From NCBI GenBank assembly GCA_964652825.1, contig CAZZCU010000004.1, forward strand, positions 69,383 through 133,382: 64,000 nt of DNA. Reading direction: 5' to 3'. Under the pieces are notes generated by a model, which was not told the DNA's origin, did no database searches, and saw only the letters and a list, made by a program, of their open reading frames with translations. Shown piece after piece: positions 18,578 to 26,575 of the stretch. Numbering within the stretch: the first letter of the stretch is position 1; every line of letters starts with the position of its first letter. The position numbers and the translations under genes are program-made. Source of the DNA: CAZZCU01 sp964652825. GTDB taxonomy: Bacteria > Bdellovibrionota_B > Oligoflexia > Oligoflexales > CAZZCU01.

Positions 18578-19420
18578 ATGACAGATCTTTCGACTTCTGG
18601 TCAGTCTGGTGCGACCGCGATACCACCTGCCGGCATGCAACAACAAGCCACCACCAACAATGCGTTCGTTTCTGAAGCTGTAACGACGCACGCCGCGCAT
18701 TTGCAGCGCGTTGATGTCGATGATGGTTATATTCAGTTGGTGGATTATATGGGTGCGGGCGATTTAGCCGTGGTCAATGCGGCGCGCGTGTCGTTTGGCA
18801 AACGTAAAACCGTGTTTGAAGATCAAGATACCAAGTTGATTCGTTACCTGGCGAAGCACAAGCATATGAGTCCGTTTCGGCATATGCAGTTTAGTTTTTT
18901 GATTCACACGTCGGAAGTTGTTTGTCGCCAACTGTATAAACATCAAGTTGGTTGCGCGTATACGGCGGGTGAATTTCGCGAAGCCGCCACGGTCTGGAAT
19001 GAGATCTCCGGCCGCTACGTTGAATTCGCGCCGGAATTTCATCAAGTCACCGCGTTCCGCAAACAACACACCTCCAATAAGCAGGCATCATTGCCGGATC
19101 AATTGATTGAGGCGAATACCGAGGCGATCGCACTTTATGAGAAAACCATCGCCGACAGCTATGCCGCTTACAAGCGTTTGCTTGAACTAGGTGCTTGTCG
19201 TGAACAGGCCCGGATGGTGTTACCAGTGTCGTTCATGAATACTTTGGTGTTTACCGCCTCACTCGAAGCCGTGGCGAATTTCATCAAATTGCGTGATCAC
19301 GATGGTGCACAGCTGGAAATTCGTAAGTTGGCGCAAGCTATGCATAAATTGGTCGAACCCATTTGTCCGGTCTCGGTCGCGGCCTTGCTGGAAACTTCTA
19401 ATAGCTCCCTGTCATCCTGA
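18578..19420 (+). CDS. thyX: Flavin-dependent thymidylate synthase ThyX (variant signature)
   Basis: Makes dTMP from dUMP using methylenetetrahydrofolate and reduced FAD. The order RHMQFSFLIHTSEVVCRQLYKHQVG..., then WNEISGRYVE, then REQARMVLPVS and NFIKLRDHDGAQLEIR is that of ThyX. The usual RHRxxSxNExSxRY signature is altered: KHQ replaces RHR, and about 15 residues separate it from WNEISGRY. Similar insertions occur in some cyanobacterial and phage ThyX as I remember them. The N-terminal 45 residues are Ser/Thr/Gln-rich and not part of the fold. The last codons and the stop lie in a repeat-like sequence. Likely transcribed with mnmG. Confidence 0.9.
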   Translation: MTDLSTSGQSGATAIPPAGMQQQATTNNAFVSEAVTTHAAHLQRVDVDDGYIQLVDYMGAGDLAVVNAARVSFGKRKTVFEDQDTKLIRYLAKHKHMSPFRHMQFSFLIHTSEVVCRQLYKHQVGCAYTAGEFREAATVWNEISGRYVEFAPEFHQVTAFRKQHTSNKQASLPDQLIEANTEAIALYEKTIADSYAAYKRLLELGACREQARMVLPVSFMNTLVFTASLEAVANFIKLRDHDGAQLEIRKLAQAMHKLVEPICPVSVAALLETSNSSLSS

Positions 19421-19434
19421 GCAGGGGGGTCTTT
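19409..19434. repeat. Partial intergenic repeat copy overlapping the thyX stop
   Basis: CTGTCATCCTGAGC resembles the repeat at 49081-49113. It supplies the last codons and the TGA of thyX, so the repeat probably replaced or extended the original 3' end. Confidence 0.35.
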
Positions 19435-19455
19435 GCTTTCCAAAATTCTTATTAG

Positions 19456-19475
19456 AAGGAGATTAAAAACTCCTT
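19456..19475. terminator. Hairpin downstream of thyX
   Basis: AAGGAG (19456-19461) pairs with CTCCTT (19470-19475) around an A-rich 8-nt loop. Flanking TTAG and CTAA can extend the stem past a bulge. It would end the mnmG-thyX transcript; the T-run is lacking. Confidence 0.35.
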
Positions 19476-19573
19476 GCTAAAACCTCAACTTTGGATTTTA
19501 ACTGGCCAGCTAGTCAATTTTTTGGGCAGATCGCCGTGAAATGCCTGCGACATCGATATTAGAGGAGAGATCG

Positions 19574-21616
19574 ATGAAGACGCCCCATAAGGCAAGTCAA
19601 GGAATACGTGGACTTGGTGCTTATCAGCTCGTTCTAGGAGTCTTTTTGACCGGGTTGATGGTGTCGGGGGGCTGCAGCCAACACGACGCAGATCCCAGTG
19701 ATTTACGTCATAACATCAATGAGCCGGTAAATCACACAGCAGGCTATCTATGGCAGGAGCTGACACCGCAGGTGTTTAAGCAAGTCGTCGTTCCTATTAT
19801 GCGTATGTGGACGGACGGTGAGGCTGAGTATCTGGAAGATGATCATGAACTGGTCATCAAATCACAACAGTGGATTGATAAAATTCACAATGAATTGACC
19901 AAGCGTTATCCTCAGGAAATGGCGGAGATTCCACGTCCTATCGCCAAAGTTCTGCTTGATCCTACTCCTAATGCATTCGTAATGCCGATTCCGGTCTGTT
20001 ATTCGCTGCCGGTTGTCTGGGGTAACCCAAAGAATGTTTTTGATGTGGATGAAAATGATGATGATATTTTCGCCGGTTTGCTGAAGCAAGTTGGTGTGCG
20101 TTCCCAAACCGCTGATGACGTCTGGTTATCTCCAGATGGTATCGTCATGCGTGCCTGGAACCGTGGTCATTGTGTTCCACGTGAAGTGAATGGCGAACTC
20201 GAAAAATTCGCGGCCTGGTTCTCCGACCATAGCGGCGGCTGCAAGATGACACTGAAAGACGGTGCTAAATTTGGCCTGGAAGCACCGCAAGTAGCACACT
20301 TGGAAGGTGAATGTCAGCTTGATCGCAGCCTCGCTGGTACAACGTATGCGCGGCGCTTGGTGGTTGGCGCGACTGGCGGCATGGTCACGTTCCATTCCGG
20401 TTTGGCAACGATCATGGACGAAGAAGAGTTTATCTCGGTCGCAGCCCATGAGCTGGGACATTACTATCGTGGTCACGTGATTTTGAACGAAAAACTGGAC
20501 TATGAGTTTTTCTACAAAATCGGCCGTCGTAACGATGACAAAAAACCCGCAGCTGATTCATCGCTACAATCTTTTGGCGAAGAGTTGAAGAGCTTGGAAT
20601 TCAACACGCGTTATTATCGGCAAGTGAAGGAACAAAAGTTTCGTTCAGAAGTTTTTATGCCGGCGATTGTCGCGGCGGCTTCCATTGCCGGAACTCAGGA
20701 TTGCGAAGCTGGTGCGTGTAACGAAACCTGCGCCAAGCTGGGCGAATTGATTCAGTCGGATGAATTTCAAGATCAGATCGGCCGCTTTCCGATCGCGGTT
20801 TTGTCCGGAGACGGCATCGAAACCTACCATCGTTTCGAGCGTGAGTTTGCGGAATGTGCCGGTGCGGTAAAAGTTACCGAAGAAGGTAGTGATGACGGCT
20901 CGGCTTTAAGCTTGGCGCTGATGAAGCGTTCGCTGCAGGCGGATTCTAATCTGGCGCCGATGCTGCGCGGAACACCAATGAAAGATACCGTACTTGAGAC
21001 GATTGTTGCCGCGCAGGAAACCCTGGCGGAGGCTGAAGCAAAAGCCGCGGCCCCGTTGAAAAAAGCGCACGAGATGAAACTTGGTTACTATACGGTTGAG
21101 CAGGAAGCTGACGAGATTTCCATCGAATGGATGTCGTATGTCGGTCTTGACCCCAAGCACGCTATCGAGGCTGAGTTGGTTCTTGGCGAGTTCATCGAAG
21201 AGATGTACGGCCAAGCCGGTATCCGTCCTTATCCAATGACGGTTGGCGCACAAGAGTGCCGTGACTTGTACGAAAATAGCTGGGAACGCGAAGGTGATTA
21301 TCAGCATATTCCCATCGGTGATTTTGCCGACAATCATCACAGCAGCTGTTTCCGCGCCTTTAATTTGCATCGCGAAGTCGAAGCACATCAATTCCGTGTT
21401 TCCGATCAGGTGGCATTTGCGGGTCTGTCGAGCAATGTTGGTACCTGGGAATCAATAAAAGCGGATTTGAATGAGCGTCATGGTGGTGTTGAGCATGTTG
21501 GAGCTTTCTTGCGCTCAACTGCTATCGATCGCACCTTGCAACGTGCGGATTTTAAGCACAGCCAACATCCGTTGGAGCGCCAGCTACACCGTTGTCGCTT
21601 TTACGGCAACCTGTAA
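19574..21616 (+). CDS. M48-like zinc metallopeptidase lipoprotein
   Basis: About 680 residues. The ATG at 19574 has AGAGGAGAG 5 nt upstream. A hydrophobic stretch ends at GGC near residue 34; with Ser/Gly in front it is only a fair lipobox. The peptidase core carries AAHELGHYYRGH (HExxH) and, far downstream, EQEADEISIEW, the ExxxD third-ligand motif of M48 enzymes. The spacing between them is unusually long (over 200 residues), filled by an acidic helical insertion with several cysteines (CEAGACNETC). The family handles outer-membrane or lipoprotein quality control in other bacteria. The substrate is unknown. It stands alone, with its own leader, after thyX. Confidence 0.75.
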   Translation: MKTPHKASQGIRGLGAYQLVLGVFLTGLMVSGGCSQHDADPSDLRHNINEPVNHTAGYLWQELTPQVFKQVVVPIMRMWTDGEAEYLEDDHELVIKSQQWIDKIHNELTKRYPQEMAEIPRPIAKVLLDPTPNAFVMPIPVCYSLPVVWGNPKNVFDVDENDDDIFAGLLKQVGVRSQTADDVWLSPDGIVMRAWNRGHCVPREVNGELEKFAAWFSDHSGGCKMTLKDGAKFGLEAPQVAHLEGECQLDRSLAGTTYARRLVVGATGGMVTFHSGLATIMDEEEFISVAAHELGHYYRGHVILNEKLDYEFFYKIGRRNDDKKPAADSSLQSFGEELKSLEFNTRYYRQVKEQKFRSEVFMPAIVAAASIAGTQDCEAGACNETCAKLGELIQSDEFQDQIGRFPIAVLSGDGIETYHRFEREFAECAGAVKVTEEGSDDGSALSLALMKRSLQADSNLAPMLRGTPMKDTVLETIVAAQETLAEAEAKAAAPLKKAHEMKLGYYTVEQEADEISIEWMSYVGLDPKHAIEAELVLGEFIEEMYGQAGIRPYPMTVGAQECRDLYENSWEREGDYQHIPIGDFADNHHSSCFRAFNLHREVEAHQFRVSDQVAFAGLSSNVGTWESIKADLNERHGGVEHVGAFLRSTAIDRTLQRADFKHSQHPLERQLHRCRFYGNL

Positions 21617-21625
21617 ATTATAATT

Positions 21626-21637
21626 GGAACTAGTTCC
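21626..21637. repeat. 12-bp perfect palindrome
   Basis: GGAACTAGTTCC lies directly after the M48-like gene and abuts the hairpin at 21636. It contains an SpeI-type core. It may extend the terminator structure; no other role is visible. Confidence 0.35.
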
Positions 21638-21664
21638 GGGGATACGGAAATTAAGTGTCCCCGG
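21636..21664. terminator. Bidirectional terminator-like hairpin of the GGGGA/TCCCC type
   Basis: A 10-bp stem (21636-21645 with 21655-21664, one G-T pair) surrounds a 9-nt loop. The stop codon of the minus-strand MFS gene lies in the loop. ATTTT follows on the plus strand. The sequence resembles the GGGGACA...TGTCCCC elements linked to REP-associated tyrosine transposases. Confidence 0.55.
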
Positions 21665-22832
21665 ATTTTGCCAAGAGATAAGTTACACTAACTAAAACTG
21701 CGATTGTCCCCGCAAATATCCATAAGAGTTGGTCCAAGCGACCAAGTGCTACAAATCCACCCACCGGCAAAACAGCGATGGCGCAGACGGCGCGATCGAT
21801 CAACGATTCCAGCGACAAGACTGTGGCGCGTAGATGACTTTGTGTGGCTTTAATTTGATCGTTAAGTAGTTGTTTTTGGATGGGGAACGCTACGCCCGCC
21901 GCGCCAGCGAAGATCAGCAGTGAGATAACAGTGCCGAGTTGCGCACTAAAGGTAATTGCAAGCAGGCAGATACAGAGAATCAAGGTCATCAACCACACAA
22001 TCGTTAACAGACTCAGTCTGCTGCTGACACGAAATGCGGTACGTGATGCCAGCGCCTCACTGGCGGTCATTGCCGAGAGAACCCAACCGAAGTGAACGAT
22101 CGAAAATCCTTTGGTGGCTAGAATTGGTTGAAAGATATTTACTTCCATTAAGCGCACTAAAACGAAAATACCAACGCCTTGCAGCATGATGACAAACAAG
22201 CGCGGTGATGTAAGGAGTAGTTGCACAGCGGCGGCAAGACCGGTGTTGCTGGTGGAGGGACGTATTTCGGCCGGTGATTTTTTTAGATCCGGGAGCAGGA
22301 TCGCCATGACAAAAGCGATACCAGCACTAAGGACAGTCAGTGCATAGGGAAGCAGAGGATTCAGCAGCACCATATAGCCGCTGAATGCCCACAAAACGAT
22401 TCTTGCGATCAGACCGACTGCTCGCGCGTTACCTTCGACACGTGCATACTGATGGGCTTGGTCTCGGTTGCGCAGATATTCATAGAGATACGCACTCGAA
22501 GCACCGGAAACAAATGATCGAGCCAATGCGATCAGACAAAAGTGCAGCAAAAAGCCGTAAAAATCGGCGGCGAATAGGGGCAATAGGTTGGCGGTGACTA
22601 AGGTAAGACCGCCTAGGATCATACTTTTGCGAAAACCAAAGCGATCGGCAAATAAGCCGGTTGGCAATTCAAACAAACAAAACACAAGATAGTAAATGCT
22701 TTGAATCTGAAAAATCTGGGGATCGCTAAGACCACTTTGTTTTTGGATCTGATAAAAAACCGGCACCCAAAGCAACAAGCCGAAGAACAGCTGAAAGCTA
22801 TAATACAGCGTTGCCAGGCGACGATCAGTCAT
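21651..22832 (-). CDS. MFS transporter
   Basis: 393 residues with about 12 predicted hydrophobic helices. The MFS motif A variant GLFADRFGFRKS is in the loop between helices 2 and 3, and the central loop (KKSPAEIRPSTS) splits two six-helix halves. The substrate cannot be read from the sequence. It starts 6 nt after the stop of the dikinase-like gene, so the two are almost surely co-transcribed. The stop codon lies inside a terminator-like hairpin. It could export or import something linked to the dikinase product; that is inference. Confidence 0.82.
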   Translation of the reverse strand: MTDRRLATLYYSFQLFFGLLLWVPVFYQIQKQSGLSDPQIFQIQSIYYLVFCLFELPTGLFADRFGFRKSMILGGLTLVTANLLPLFAADFYGFLLHFCLIALARSFVSGASSAYLYEYLRNRDQAHQYARVEGNARAVGLIARIVLWAFSGYMVLLNPLLPYALTVLSAGIAFVMAILLPDLKKSPAEIRPSTSNTGLAAAVQLLLTSPRLFVIMLQGVGIFVLVRLMEVNIFQPILATKGFSIVHFGWVLSAMTASEALASRTAFRVSSRLSLLTIVWLMTLILCICLLAITFSAQLGTVISLLIFAGAAGVAFPIQKQLLNDQIKATQSHLRATVLSLESLIDRAVCAIAVLPVGGFVALGRLDQLLWIFAGTIAVLVSVTYLLAKSGDT

Positions 22833-22838
22833 ACGACA

Positions 22839-24878
22839 TCAGCGCTGGTAGGGACGAAGTTGTAAGATATATAAGGTATCGCCTTTGGCTGCCCACTCGA
22901 TATCAACCGGTGCTGAGAAGGTGTAGTCGGGTGAGAAGTGCGATTGCAACAGGCGACCGACAATTGCGAGGCGCTGCAACAGGTTCTTTTGTTGGGGCGA
23001 TAAATCTTCTTGGTGGCTGCCGAGTGACAAGGTGCGGCCGCCGCCTTCGACGGTGTTGTATAGATATTGGAGCGGCAGGTCGGAGCCCTGTACGACGCTT
23101 TCCACGGATTTAGTTGAAACATTGATGTAAACGTTGCGAAAATCAGTATCCGGATTGCCTGGGTTCATCGTTACCAGCACGCCACCCATTTCTGATTCGA
23201 CTTGTTCCTGGATGATGACACCCATGTAGGCATCGTCAAGACTGATACCGACCTCGTGACGCAAGCGTACGCTACGTGGTGAGACCAGCGAGCTCCAAAC
23301 GGATTTGATGCTGTCAAAAATCTTCTCGGCGGTAGCGACATGATTGACGGACTCATAGATGCCGGCCGCGGAGAATTTATCAAGATCTTCGGCATTGGAT
23401 GAGCTGCGTACAACCATATGCGAGACCCCGCCCAGATGTGTAGCGATTTGAGCATCGATACGATCGCGTAATTTATCCGAGAAGCGTGTCGATAAAATCA
23501 ACTGCTGGAGTTTGACGCATAATGGATCAATCTCTTTGGCATTCAAGGTTAATGCCATTTTTAGTTTGCCGATGGTTTGTTGAATCTTGGGGCTGGACTC
23601 CAGGAATTCCTGTTGCACGGAAAAGGGAATAGCGATGCCGCGGGGAATGCGAATCCCGGTGCGTAAGAAATTCCAGGCGTACTTGGAGAAGTCAGCGTCG
23701 TCGGGTGCGTTCAGATACTTGGCGATATAAGGCAATAGGTGTTTGCGCGGTGGTCGCGGTACACGATAAAAACCAAGAATGCGGCCGGAGCCGTGCTTGA
23801 GCAGATTCTTCATTTCGCCTAAGTTGGCGGCTTTGGTGCCGTAGCGGAAGCGATCGCTCATGCGTAGTTGACCAAGCTTAACGATCGGTGTGTGCGTGGT
23901 TTGTGGCTCTTCCAAGCGAATTTGCTGGACCGTCCAGCTGGGTTTTTGCGGCTCGCTCGCCGGTGGTTCGGAGGCTTCGAGCAAAATCCGATCGGCTTTA
24001 ATATCGACTTCGTAGCGCACCCAGCAACCATCGAGCTTGCGTTGTGTGATTTCATCGATGATGCCGACTTGGACGGAGTTGGGAATCTGCCAGCCGGAGG
24101 CCAGGACATTGGTGTGTGATAACGGTGTTACATGCATATTGCTGATGATGCCGGCAAGACGTGGAATATCGTCAGGTACTTTATCCATGACGATAATATC
24201 GTACCAACTAAGCGTAGCCGCCTGCGCGCGGTAATCTTCGGGCGAATTAAAGACGCGTAGGCGTCCCACCGCGTTACCTGGGTGCAACGCAACATAAGCG
24301 GCGGTGGAAAATAACTCGTGCGAATAAACGCGCGGCAATTCGATCGGCGAGATCGCGGCGACGATACTTTCCTGTAAATGATTGGCTGGTTTAAAGAGCA
24401 AGGGAATCGCGGCGTCAATATGCTGCGCGATGAAAGCAAAGAAATAGCGCAACATGTTGGCGTTCATGTTATCGATTTCGACAGTTTCTAAAGCAAAGAA
24501 ACGGTCGTCCTTGCGCTTGTGAAACGATAACACGCCCAAATAAAAACGCCGATCGGGGCTTAGATAAACCTGGCGATTGAACTCATCAATTTTACCGCGT
24601 AGTTCGTCGATCGGGACGCGCAAAATATTTTCGGCGATGTAATCAACATGAAAACTATATGCGGCGCTGTTGATGAAATGGATTTTATCTAATTCGCGAT
24701 CAACCACGACTTTGATGAACTCGTAACCACTCATCATGCCGCGTAATTGCTGGAAAGCCGCCAGCGTAAGACGGGTGTCACTGATACCCGGCAGAATGCC
24801 CGGCGTGGCATTGGGTTGGTGCATAGGCGGCAATGGCGGCATAGCGAGGCTTGGTTTTGAAGCTTGCGATTCCAACAC
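22839..24878 (-). CDS. Dikinase-like protein: His domain followed by PPDK/PEP-synthase ATP-grasp
   Basis: 679 residues in three parts. Residues about 45-200 are an unrecognised N-terminal domain. Residues 240-275 hold a phosphohistidine-type motif, TPLSHTNVLA, with His255. Residues about 340-679 form a PPDK_N-type ATP-grasp, with GTKAANLGEM, VRSSSNAEDL, GIYESV and the terminal DIEWA...LQLRP. The PEP/pyruvate TIM barrel is absent. The order His domain then ATP-grasp is the reverse of PEP synthase and that of glucan water dikinases. The acceptor is unknown. It starts with GTG and a weak ribosome site. It forms an operon with the MFS gene. malQ is 16 kb away, so any glucan role is speculative. 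Confidence 0.78.
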   Translation of the reverse strand: MLESQASKPSLAMPPLPPMHQPNATPGILPGISDTRLTLAAFQQLRGMMSGYEFIKVVVDRELDKIHFINSAAYSFHVDYIAENILRVPIDELRGKIDEFNRQVYLSPDRRFYLGVLSFHKRKDDRFFALETVEIDNMNANMLRYFFAFIAQHIDAAIPLLFKPANHLQESIVAAISPIELPRVYSHELFSTAAYVALHPGNAVGRLRVFNSPEDYRAQAATLSWYDIIVMDKVPDDIPRLAGIISNMHVTPLSHTNVLASGWQIPNSVQVGIIDEITQRKLDGCWVRYEVDIKADRILLEASEPPASEPQKPSWTVQQIRLEEPQTTHTPIVKLGQLRMSDRFRYGTKAANLGEMKNLLKHGSGRILGFYRVPRPPRKHLLPYIAKYLNAPDDADFSKYAWNFLRTGIRIPRGIAIPFSVQQEFLESSPKIQQTIGKLKMALTLNAKEIDPLCVKLQQLILSTRFSDKLRDRIDAQIATHLGGVSHMVVRSSSNAEDLDKFSAAGIYESVNHVATAEKIFDSIKSVWSSLVSPRSVRLRHEVGISLDDAYMGVIIQEQVESEMGGVLVTMNPGNPDTDFRNVYINVSTKSVESVVQGSDLPLQYLYNTVEGGGRTLSLGSHQEDLSPQQKNLLQRLAIVGRLLQSHFSPDYTFSAPVDIEWAAKGDTLYILQLRPYQR

Positions 24879-25075
24879 GTGACACCACCATTATTAAAAA
24901 TATATCCGCATTTTAATGATTTTATATTAAAAATCAATAATAATTATATAAAAGTATGATTTTTTATTAAAATGTAAAATGCCAGCAATTTTAAGGAATT
25001 AGATAAGGGGACAGTCGTGTGTCCCCATAACTGTGTCCTGGACGCTCTAGCAAAGGGTCGGTATCTTAGCCGCTT
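24879..25075. other. AT-rich divergent spacer
   Basis: About 197 nt between the dikinase-like gene and the methyltransferase-like gene. Positions 24895-24990 are very AT-rich, with many possible -10 boxes and no convincing -35 partner. The right part holds the GGGGACA hairpin at 25007-25026. Promoters for both genes presumably lie here. Confidence 0.5.
25007..25026. repeat. GGGGACA...TGTCCCC hairpin
   Basis: A perfect 7-bp stem with loop GTCGTG, followed by ATAACTGTGTCC. It resembles REP-type elements associated with RAYT transposases. Related words are at 12683-12702 and 21636-21664. Confidence 0.5.
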
Positions 25076-25969
25076 ATGCAAGAAACCCTCGCAGAGTATC
25101 GTCGGCATTTTCCGCAGCAAGTGAGTGCGGCTAAGCAGCAGGCGATGAGTTTATTCAAAGCTGGTAACCTTGACGCTTTGCATACTTTGGTTAAACAAGC
25201 GCAATTGACGATCAAGCAATGGCAAAGTGCCGGTAAATCGCCCAGAAAAGATAAAAGCTCCCAGGTGATCAATGCCAAGATTACCTTGTTGGTGATTGAG
25301 ACTTATTGTCGCGCGGCGCTAGCTAAAACCAGCAGCGGCGGTGAAGTAACACTATCGAGCTGGGATCAGTGGCTGGCGCAGCGTTTGTTTTTTACGCGGG
25401 ACCATCAGCGACGACTCCCACCGGCATGGTTGTTCCGGGCGGGATGGGCATTGCTGCGCAATAAAACGGCGGTGATGTCAGCGGTACAAGGTCAGGGTAT
25501 CTATTGTGTTTACTCAACCGACTTGGGTCGCGAGTTGCAACGGATTATCGGCGCGCGTAAATGTCTCGAAGTCGCCGCCGGCGATGGTACGTTGACCTTG
25601 TTGTTGGAGCGTTGCGATATCGATGTCATCAGTACCGACGATCATAGCTGGCAGCACAAGGTGCAGTTTCCCGATTGGGTGGAAAAACTTGCGGCGCCAG
25701 CCGCGCTTGCGAAATATCAGCCGGAAGTCGTGATTTGCTCCTGGCCGCCATCAGCAAATGATTTTGAGGAAAAAATCTTTGCGACGTCAGCCGTACAAAC
25801 TTACATTGTGATCGGTAGTAAGCATCACTTCGCGACGGGTAATCGCGATGCTTATGTGGCCGCGCGAAAATATTTTATGCAACGACCCGCACCCGAGCTG
25901 GCAGCGTTAGTGCTGCCAGCGGCGCTCGATAGTGAAGTCTTAATTTTCGAGCGTATGCACGGGCGGTAA
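25076..25969 (+). CDS. Methyltransferase-like protein (class I SAM fold)
   Basis: 297 residues. Residues 1-60 form a Lys/Gln-rich helical region. The C-terminal half has the class I motifs: motif I CLEVAAGDGTLTLLL (about 163-177), an acidic end to strand 2 in DVISTDD, and motif IV VVICSWPPSAN, where the family often has NPPY-like sequences. No family can be named and the substrate is unknown. The start ATG has only a weak AGGG upstream. Its last 30 nt overlap the 3' end of the convergent lipoprotein gene. Confidence 0.65.
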   Translation: MQETLAEYRRHFPQQVSAAKQQAMSLFKAGNLDALHTLVKQAQLTIKQWQSAGKSPRKDKSSQVINAKITLLVIETYCRAALAKTSSGGEVTLSSWDQWLAQRLFFTRDHQRRLPPAWLFRAGWALLRNKTAVMSAVQGQGIYCVYSTDLGRELQRIIGARKCLEVAAGDGTLTLLLERCDIDVISTDDHSWQHKVQFPDWVEKLAAPAALAKYQPEVVICSWPPSANDFEEKIFATSAVQTYIVIGSKHHFATGNRDAYVAARKYFMQRPAPELAALVLPAALDSEVLIFERMHGR

Positions 25970-26563
25970 GATTGTTGCCGCGCATTTATTGGTATAGGTA
26001 GAATGACGTCCGGTTTGGCGGCTGGTTTCCGTGCAGTTTAGTTTGCCCACGCGTATATGCTGGGCTTCACCGAATTTATCCAATTCATCGTTTTCCATAG
26101 TATCGGCGAGTATCTCAATCTCGGCCGGAACTTTATGTTTCAACAAGATGGTTGCGAGATTGACGGCAATCTCCTTGGAGAAATAGTGATCTTTGGGCGC
26201 GCCATTCGGCAACTTGATTGGGGTATAGCAGCTCCATCCTAATAGGTTGGTCTTCGTCCATACCTCTAGACGTGCTTTGTCATCAATCTGATAGTGTGAG
26301 CAAAGCAATACTGTTTCAATGTTATAAACTCGCTCGGATGCCGTGCGACTTACTTCCGTGGCATTAATACCGTTTGTTTTCAAGCCGTCGCGAACAGTGC
26401 GATAGACGGCTTTGGCATCGGTGCCGGAGAATTCAATTGGTATGTAAACCGGGTCCGGGCTCAAGCTGTCGCTTAGCGTATTGGTGCTGCGAGGCTTGCA
26501 AGCGGTGGCGATGAGACTGACTATAATAATGAGTTGGCTAAGCAAGGCTATTTTGATTGACAT
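25940..26563 (-). CDS. Predicted lipoprotein, unknown
   Basis: 207 residues. The signal peptide ends in IATAC at residues 18-22. The mature protein has a mixed alpha/beta pattern (AKAVYRTVRDGLKTNG, then RVYNIETVLLCSHYQIDDK) and five more cysteines. No family recognised. It is the last gene of an apparent operon: the sensor-like protein gene ends 12 nt upstream. The convergent methyltransferase-like gene overlaps its 3' end by 30 nt. Confidence 0.65.
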   Translation of the reverse strand: MSIKIALLSQLIIIVSLIATACKPRSTNTLSDSLSPDPVYIPIEFSGTDAKAVYRTVRDGLKTNGINATEVSRTASERVYNIETVLLCSHYQIDDKARLEVWTKTNLLGWSCYTPIKLPNGAPKDHYFSKEIAVNLATILLKHKVPAEIEILADTMENDELDKFGEAQHIRVGKLNCTETSRQTGRHSTYTNKCAATILPPVHTLEN

Positions 26564-26575
26564 GATGTTACTCCA

